Source: Albula goreensis (taxonomy: Eukaryota; Chordata; Actinopteri; Albuliformes; Albulidae). From it: DNA of 64,000 nt. Below, piece by piece: positions 57,720 through 64,000 of this stretch. Below the pieces are notes generated by a model. That model saw only the letters and a list, made by a program, of their open reading frames with translations, searched no databases and had not been told where the DNA came from. Within the stretch, counting starts at the first letter, position 1. Each line of letters starts with the position of its first letter. The position numbers and the translations under genes are program-made. The stretch covers positions 8,044,128 through 8,108,127 of the forward strand of contig CM040758.1 in the NCBI GenBank assembly GCA_022829145.1, in the 5' to 3' direction.

Positions 57720-58020
57720 CAGCAGTGAGTAATGGGCCTGTGCTGCCCACAGATCTAATGGTCCCACAACTATCATCCACAAATATTTTTACTGATGTAA
57801 ACGGCTCTGACTCAACGAAAGAAACAGCGGTAGGTCTGCTACCACGCTGGAGACAATAAGGGGAGTCACTGGTGAAACCGTAACACTGGTAATTAAGCAA
57901 AATTCCTGCGTTTTACGGGCTTCTGGCGAATTCGTAGCTCCGCCCCCCGTTTCGCCCAGCGGAATTGGCCTGGGGATGTTGACTCGATGAAGCAGCGACC
58001 TCAAGACCAATAAAGACAGT
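57720..58020. promoter_or_regulatory. CNE-like block
   Basis: CpG-retaining unique sequence with GGTAATTAAGC, ACTCAACGAAAG and GGCGAATTCGTAGCTCCGCC words. Two minus-strand frames overlap without a domain. Enhancer-like texture only. Confidence 0.3.
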
Positions 58021-59695
58021 ACTGAAGGGAAGGTTGTACGGGAAAATGTTAGCGTGTGGCTAACTCAGTCCTCAGAGACTGGGGCACAAACAACTGACCA
58101 CAGGGTCACGGTTTGACTGTGGTTCTCACTTCTCCAACCCCCCGACGTCACTGTGGTCATGCAGGGAAGGACAAACAGCCTAGGAGGCATAAGCCGTGAG
58201 GTGATTATAGCGCATGAAACATTCTCTGAAAGGTGAAACATTATAAGAAGGCCTGATACAGTCTGTTTTTGTGGCACACTGTGATGTGTATGACATTCCT
58301 CTGATACCCGTTTTAGTAGAGTGGAATTGCACTGTAGGGTTTAATCATTGTTCGGTTTCTCTATTTCAACTGAGAGCCCTATTTTCAAGACTATAGGTAT
58401 CCTAAACAGGGGTTAAGGGTGTTGCTGTCATTTTCTACACATTGAAATAGTGAAGGGACACTTTTGTTGAACACAATATGCCAATACAATATCACCTCTA
58501 TTTCAGCAATATGCTCAAAAACAAATACCTTTCAGATAGGCTGATGTATGATGAAAGGGGAAAAACAAGTGACTTTTTCACTGTCCATTTTAGATCGTTT
58601 TTCACAGTTACATTTTGAGTTACGGATCTCATACTCACAAAAAATGATATGAATTTGAAGAAATGATATGGAGAGCAGAGATATTTTGGAGTAATCACAG
58701 GGATGATTGCCAGCGAAGATCAGTTTCTAGTATGCACAACATTCGAACTTGTCACAATGCCACACTGTAGCAGTCTGTGTTGTGTTGGTTTATGTTGGAA
58801 GGAATTTCTTTGCATCTCAGAATGCCATATCACCAGAGCACATAAAAAGAAAAAAAGCTTTTAAATTTTATTGAACCATCTGTGTTTGCAAAGTGTGTAA
58901 ATTTGAAACGGAATGAATTTCTCACATAGAATGAATTTCTCATCCACCTTTCAATATAATATAATGTTGTTATGTTAAAATACTGTGTTGTCCATGTTGT
59001 TTAGAGGGTAAACACACATATAAGAGACCTTAGTCTTTGAATCTGCAGCCATTGAGATGCAGGGGCAGTCTGTCTGAATGTCATTCTTAGGCATAAAAGT
59101 CCATCTATGGACCCAGCTGAGACTCCCTGATCTCTGGTAGCAGATAGGACCCAGCCCGACTAGCACAGCAGGACCCAGCATAAACAGAGTCCGCTATCCG
59201 ACCTCATAAATACTTCACCGCAAATGAATAATAAAAAATGACTTCTCCTTTCCAGTGTCACCGGTTTATCCATTTTTTATTTATACGAATTTCCAAAACG
59301 GTTTGTAAATTATAAAACAAAAAATCTTTCATGTATTTTTTTTTTTTTTGGGCCATGAAATGTGTTCGCAGTTTGAATTGTTTAAGATGCATTACTGAGT
59401 TGTGAGCTTTTATTCAGTGTGTGAAAATGTGTTGGTTTCATGGTCAGGGGTAAACAGCTTGCTTATGTCCCAGGGGTTATCAGGAATAATAGTGCCTAGA
59501 CACTTCGACCAAAAGAGAAAACGTCTTCCACAACCTACAAGCAAAAGCCACGAGTTGCAGGCACCAGAACAGTGATAGAGAATGACTGGCAGCTAACTGG
59601 CTATTATAAATCAAGTGTACAGCTGCGATACAGGGGTCAAAGGTCACCCCACCCCCTTCCCCCAAGACTTTCCCCAGCTTATTAGCTGTATCCTG
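58020..59695. other. Intergenic sequence, nothing recognised
   Basis: Mostly AT-rich with a T homopolymer at about 59,337-59,350. No gene or mobile element recognised. Confidence 0.5.
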
Positions 59696-59699
59696 GCTG

Positions 59700-59975
59700 T
59701 TTCCGGGTAACGTTTAGAGTGGGTCAGTGAACCGGGGCCAAGGGGTTTCAGGTCAGATTGAGTCAATCCCACGCCGCGGTCTTAAATTCCACATGTCCCC
59801 GAGATGGAGGCGTTACTTTTTTCCTGACCGTCATTTCAGAGCCTTCCTTTATGAGAGGTCATAGGAGAAGACATTCATCACACTCTCCAAGCTGCTGTTA
59901 TTTCAATAAAGGCCACTTTCAGCATCGCCTGTAGCTAAATTTATTACGCCTTCATTTTTATCACCTTCATTCCAT
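59700..59975. promoter_or_regulatory. CNE-like block
   Basis: High-complexity segment with CpGs and HOX/CDX-like words (TTTATGAGAGGTCATA, AAATTTATTACGCC) and no long frame. It is followed by a small 14-bp direct repeat (TATCATTATAAAAC twice, about 59,986-60,012). Confidence 0.3.
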
Positions 59976-61127
59976 TGCCATCATTATCATTATAAAACTA
60001 TCATTATAAAACTGTTATTTTATCAATATGCTTTTTTTGCATGTTCTAGCATTACTGCTACTGTATATGTTCAGTATTAGTACAGCTATTACATTGTGAC
60101 ATGTAACATTACATATTATATGTCATTATTCAGTCGTCATTGCAGTGTCATCACAAATCGTCATTGTATTTCAGTTATGTCATGTTTCAGAACCACAGCC
60201 GAGCAGACTGTCCTTTTTCTTTCAATGGTGAAGAAATACGGGTAAAATGGTGTTTACTTTTTGTATGACGTAAAACTGTAATACATAGGCGGTTTGTCAC
60301 TATCTTCCAGGTTGTAGTGCTCCATTTACTCTGCATTGCCCTCCGTTTTCAGTGTTTCTCTGTTTCTGTTCTGTGTATTTCTGTGTCTTCAAGTGGAAAA
60401 AATTGAGGCAGACCTTAAATAGGTAAATAAAAAAGGCTGTTCATACTCTAAACACACACAGGTTGACCTGTGCCCTCACCATCTGTGTAAGTGGTGTTGA
60501 TCCCGGCCCTGTCCCTATCTCATATGGCTGTTGGCTCACTCACACACATTCAAAACAAAGTGTTGACTCAGGCACTTATGTGCCCTCCTCTGCTATAAGG
60601 GCCTGTTTATTGCGAGCGCAGTGAATCAAACACACTGTGTGTTCTCTCCTTGACTGGAGCTCTCTGGCACGAGCGTGCAGCAGTGGTTTGTGGTGACCAG
60701 CTCCCTATGAGCTCAACTGACCTATTGGGTAAGAGTGACTGGTTGTATTTTCTCCCCTTGCCTTCAGGCCTGGTACCTTGCTGTGAGATGGGGGGTAAGG
60801 AATATGATATTGGGACAGAAATTGCACTGGAACCCTAACCCCAGCCCTGGTTCTCATGCCATTAAAGATGTCTACAGGCGAAAAAATAAAATTAAAATGT
60901 ATAAGTAAACTTTGTTTCTCTGCTGAGTCACAATTTGACACTTTCTAAAGGTGACTTTAGAAATGAGTCAGAGAAAAGTTTTTAAGAAAAAAAAAATAAT
61001 TCAACAATGCTTTTAACGTCTTTTTTCATCGCAGTCGTGATATATAAATCTGTTTTCTGACACGCTGTGACCAGGAGGAGCCGGCATACTGCATTAATAT
61101 TCTGCAAGTCTGTGAACAAGCCCACGT

Positions 61128-61130
<3 letters not shown>
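59975..61130. other. Intergenic sequence, nothing recognised
   Basis: AT-rich sequence with overlapping short frames near 60,650-60,941 on both strands and no domains. Confidence 0.5.

Positions 61131-61174
<44 letters not shown>
61131..61174. repeat. (CT)n(CA)n compound microsatellite
   Basis: A short CT run passes directly into about 17 CA units. Confidence 0.95.
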
Positions 61175-61175
<1 letters not shown>

Positions 61176-62620
61176 CCACCACCTGCCTCTTCCATTTCCT
61201 CTCTACTGCTCAGCAGTGACATTAATCATTAATCCCCAAATCTTTCACAAAGAAAGTATCCTTTCTGCTAAGTGAACTCAGTTGATCTTTCCTTGCATTT
61301 GAAAAAAAAAGCTATATAAAATATGAAAGCTGAATGAAATATATAGCTGTCCTCTCTTATCCACCGTCTTCCTTTTGGAATCATACAGCACTGTCTCTCT
61401 AGTTTAACTCAAACTGTGGATCAATGTTGTCAGCTCTTTGTCATGATGTGAAAATGCAGAGACGAAGCTCTCCCTGCAGAGACCCCTCTTTACCCACCCC
61501 CAGTGTGCCTGTCACCTGGAGCTCTGAGGGGTTTAAATATGAATATTCAGTAAGATACAGAAGTGTTTTAACGAAATGATCAGCGTGATCTGATGTTAAG
61601 GATTACTTATGGCAATACAGGTTCAATAAGTATATCATAGTCCAGATATTGGTAATCTTTTGTATTGTTTGAGGAGAGAGTAATGCCATGTTTATGAGTT
61701 TATCAAATGGGCGTTAATCAGTAAAGACACCCAAATCAAATAGCTTAATTAGTGGGAAATTTGGGAAGGAATGATGTGTCAATTTTTGCCATTGTGGTTC
61801 TGAAGCACACCTTTAGTTTAGCGGTTGATGAGTATAGCTGAGTTGAGGACAAGTGGGAAAAGCTCAAAATATAAATTCAAAGATGGAAGCGGTGTAAATG
61901 AGGGCTGGTTGTAACTATGACACCTGCATGATATATTCAGTATCTCCCGGACTGGTGGTCTGTCGGTGGCTTCCAAACGAGGGTGTGGGTGTGTTGGATG
62001 GGGAGAGTATTTGTGTCCAGGAGGGCAGAGCAGGGGGAAGTGTTTGGCACAGATTTCCTTTGGCATCAGCGCTCAGGCGATCTTAGTGCCAGACAGACAC
62101 TGAGGAAGGATGTGGGGGGCGGCGCTTTTTGACAGAAGCCTTTGATCTCAGCATCTCAGAGGTCTTTACAGAGAAGTATGGAAGCTCATCATAAAGCACC
62201 TGCGAGGTGACACCTCCACCAGGGTCATGGACGGCAGCCATTTTGTACCACAGTTCTCATCCACTGAGGTGAACAGGGAAGGATAGCTTAGCCTGCTGTT
62301 CTGGGGTGTTATAATGCATGGGCGGTATGGGGTATGTTTAGATTTAGAAAGCCAGGCCTGGAACTTAACCTGAGGGAACCCAAATTACAGGATATACACA
62401 TACAATAAGCGGCTTTCCAGAGACCACTATCAAAAGACAGTAATGGCAGAAAAAACGCCAGTGAATGAAATGAGAGCCTCTCATTGACTGTGCCTGCTTT
62501 GGAAGACTGATCAGTTAGTATTAAGGAAATACCAATTACTTCACAAACAATTAACCAGATGTCTGTATGTTGAAGCCATTTAAAAGTTTGAATACAATCA
62601 GAAGAATTTATACATCAATC
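61175..62620. other. Intergenic sequence, nothing recognised
   Basis: Overlapping frames near 61,818-62,086 on opposite strands have no domain. Nothing else is recognised. Confidence 0.5.
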
Positions 62621-62639
62621 TATAATGACAAAAAATGTA

Positions 62640-63172
62640 AACGTTGGACTTTGTAAAAATAGCATGCACTTCCCTCAGGGATCTGTCCCTGGTCTGTTAC
62701 TGTTTATTTTACACATCAGAGACTCACCTGGAAGCTGCGTGGGTGTAGGTATTAAACCATATGCCACCAACCAACATTATTCTGCATGTACCGCCGAACG
62801 CCGGAAACCTGGCGGTTGTATCCCAGCGGCTTAAACTGTAAAGAAAACAGTTCCTAACAGTTTTCACTCCAAACGCCTGCTGTCATGGAAGCATTTCAAA
62901 GAGGAGGCTGATCAAAGGGGAAACTGATATTACATTTCTAGCGTTTATTTTAGATTCAGAAGCGAAAGTCAACCGGCACATCCCGACGAAATGTAGAACA
63001 GCAGAGGGAAACTGGAGTAGTTTTGGGCGAATTAGATTCCCTGCCCGTCGCCTTTCCGCGCTTATCGACCGGGATATGAATGCTATAGTTTTTGACAGAT
63101 TTATACATCGCCCGTATTTCGGACGTATTTTAAAATGCTCACATGGTCTCCCACCCCATCTGTTTATGTAAA
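62640..63172 (+). mobile_element. L2/Rex-like LINE reverse transcriptase relic
   Basis: The plus frame from 62,670 reads FPQGSVPGLLLFILHI, then KPYATNQHYSAC. This corresponds to the PQGSVLGPLLF and YADD catalytic motifs of non-LTR reverse transcriptases, with YADD changed to YATN. After a frameshift, a second frame from 62,911 to the TAA at 63,170 gives FLAFILDSEAKVNRHI, GRIRFPARRLSALIDRDMN, and LKCSHGLPPHLF. These resemble the downstream thumb region of L2- or Rex1-type elements. The copy is dead: catalytic aspartates are lost, frames are shifted and both ends are missing. A minus-strand 136-codon frame here is a shadow. Confidence 0.55.
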
Positions 63173-63174
63173 AT

Positions 63175-64000
63175 ATGGGAACAGATTGAAGCGGTAGTGG
63201 TGTGGATGCCCAGGGGATTTGGAGAGGCAACTGCTGCTTCCCAGCATGCAAAGTGTCCTCTGTTTTGTGGAGCCAGCAGGAAGCCTTCTCCATTTAACAC
63301 ACACAGCTACGGAAGGCATAAAGTACTGCTGCAGGTGGCAACTGATTTCACTGGCCAGATAAAAAACGACCAAAACTTCACTCTGAGTGTAACATTTAAT
63401 TAGATGGATCCTCCAACCAGAAAAGCAATAGTGCCACAAGTACAACCACTACTGCCACTAACAATAACAGATACACTGAAAATGGAAAAAAATTACATGT
63501 TAGACCTTTATGTAACTGTTCTAGGCCCACTTATATGTCATCTGTGCTGTACCTTAGTGTATCAATTTCAGTTACGGTTTTGTTCATTTACGGCCTTGTT
63601 TATTTATAATCAAGGTTTTATGAGCAAGCCGAAGCTGTCAGTTGGCCAAAATGGATTGTGCTTATATCTGACGTGAATAACGACTCAATTATTTGAAGTT
63701 TGTGTACAGAATTAGGAAAACATGAAAGATTTCCATTCATGGAGTTCACCACAGGAATTCCTAGTGGGTGAGAATGAAAAGGACTTTTTCACAGTAATGT
63801 GGCAGAGTTTGTTTGTGCTTAAAACAGATGAAGGTCTGGCAAAGAGGAAAAACATTCTCCATGTAAATAGGGCATTAATTGGAGGAACTGAGAGAGAGAT
63901 TTTGGAAGCAGAAGACAAGATTTCAAAGGAGAGAGGGAGACTTATGAAATGAAACACTGACATGGGTTTTGACGTGTCTCACAGTCACTGTGCTGTTTAT
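63175..64000. other. Intergenic sequence with unassigned open frames
   Basis: Frames of 76-93 codons overlap on both strands. One at 63,722-63,952 would encode an acidic/lysine-rich peptide ending in a short helical segment, but a minus-strand frame spans the same bases and no domain is recognised. No gene is called. The window ends here. Confidence 0.4.

Noticed and set aside
62883-63293. 136-codon minus-strand frame
   Set aside because: It is antisense to a plus-strand LINE reverse transcriptase relic and has no domain of its own.
1-64000. CRISPR array, bacterial operon, rRNA or phage-like system
   Set aside because: No direct-repeat/spacer pattern, no tightly packed genes with ribosome binding sites, no rRNA similarity. 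All regular repeats found are head-to-tail without spacers.
1-64000. Known vertebrate microRNA hairpins
   Set aside because: I looked by eye for several well-known mature microRNA sequences and saw none. Unknown hairpins cannot be excluded without folding.

Overview
This window looks like non-coding nuclear DNA from a vertebrate, most likely a ray-finned fish. The reasons are its moderate AT-richness, dinucleotide microsatellites, decayed tRNA-derived SINEs with the fish-type body (a stretch like gcaaggtgcttaacctgaat), and relics of L1-like and L2/Rex-like LINEs and a hAT-type element. No stretch behaves like a prokaryotic gene. No open frame has a recognisable cellular protein domain or a convincing exon structure. 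I read it as intergenic or deep intronic DNA and cannot name the locus or species from sequence alone.

Layout. 0-18 kb: mostly unique sequence, with a CpG-rich patch near 0.68-0.95 kb, a few high-complexity blocks that look like conserved non-coding elements (CNEs), and a (CA)n at 11.2 kb. 18-24 kb: a hAT-type non-autonomous element at 18.27-18.57 kb, a G-quadruplex-prone tract at 19.7 kb and more CNE-like blocks. 24.5-29.6 kb: the most repeat-rich part, with short tandem arrays of 32-, 38- and 65-bp units, a (CA)n block, a degenerate repeat, a SINE, and a palindromic RFX-type X-box beside a CCAAT box. 30-41 kb: high-complexity DNA, some with clustered TAATTA cores, plus homopolymers and microsatellites. 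42-43.3 kb: remnants of an L1-like ORF2 on the minus strand. 45-46.3 kb: a 43-bp tandem repeat and a second SINE. 46.5-49.8 kb: CNE-like sequence that includes the longest open frame (170 codons, probably not a gene). 51.3-52.2 kb: a 21-bp minisatellite of about 43 units, the most striking structure here. 52.5-64 kb: an (ATT)n, further CNE-like blocks, a 47-bp tandem repeat, a (CA)n, and an L2/Rex-like reverse transcriptase relic at 62.6-63.2 kb.

No genes can be shown working together. If the CNE-like blocks are real, the plausible role is long-range regulation of a neighbouring developmental gene outside the window. That is inference: conservation cannot be tested here. I found no evidence of a new multi-gene system; the more unusual signals are the tandem arrays and the regulatory-type motifs listed in the findings.
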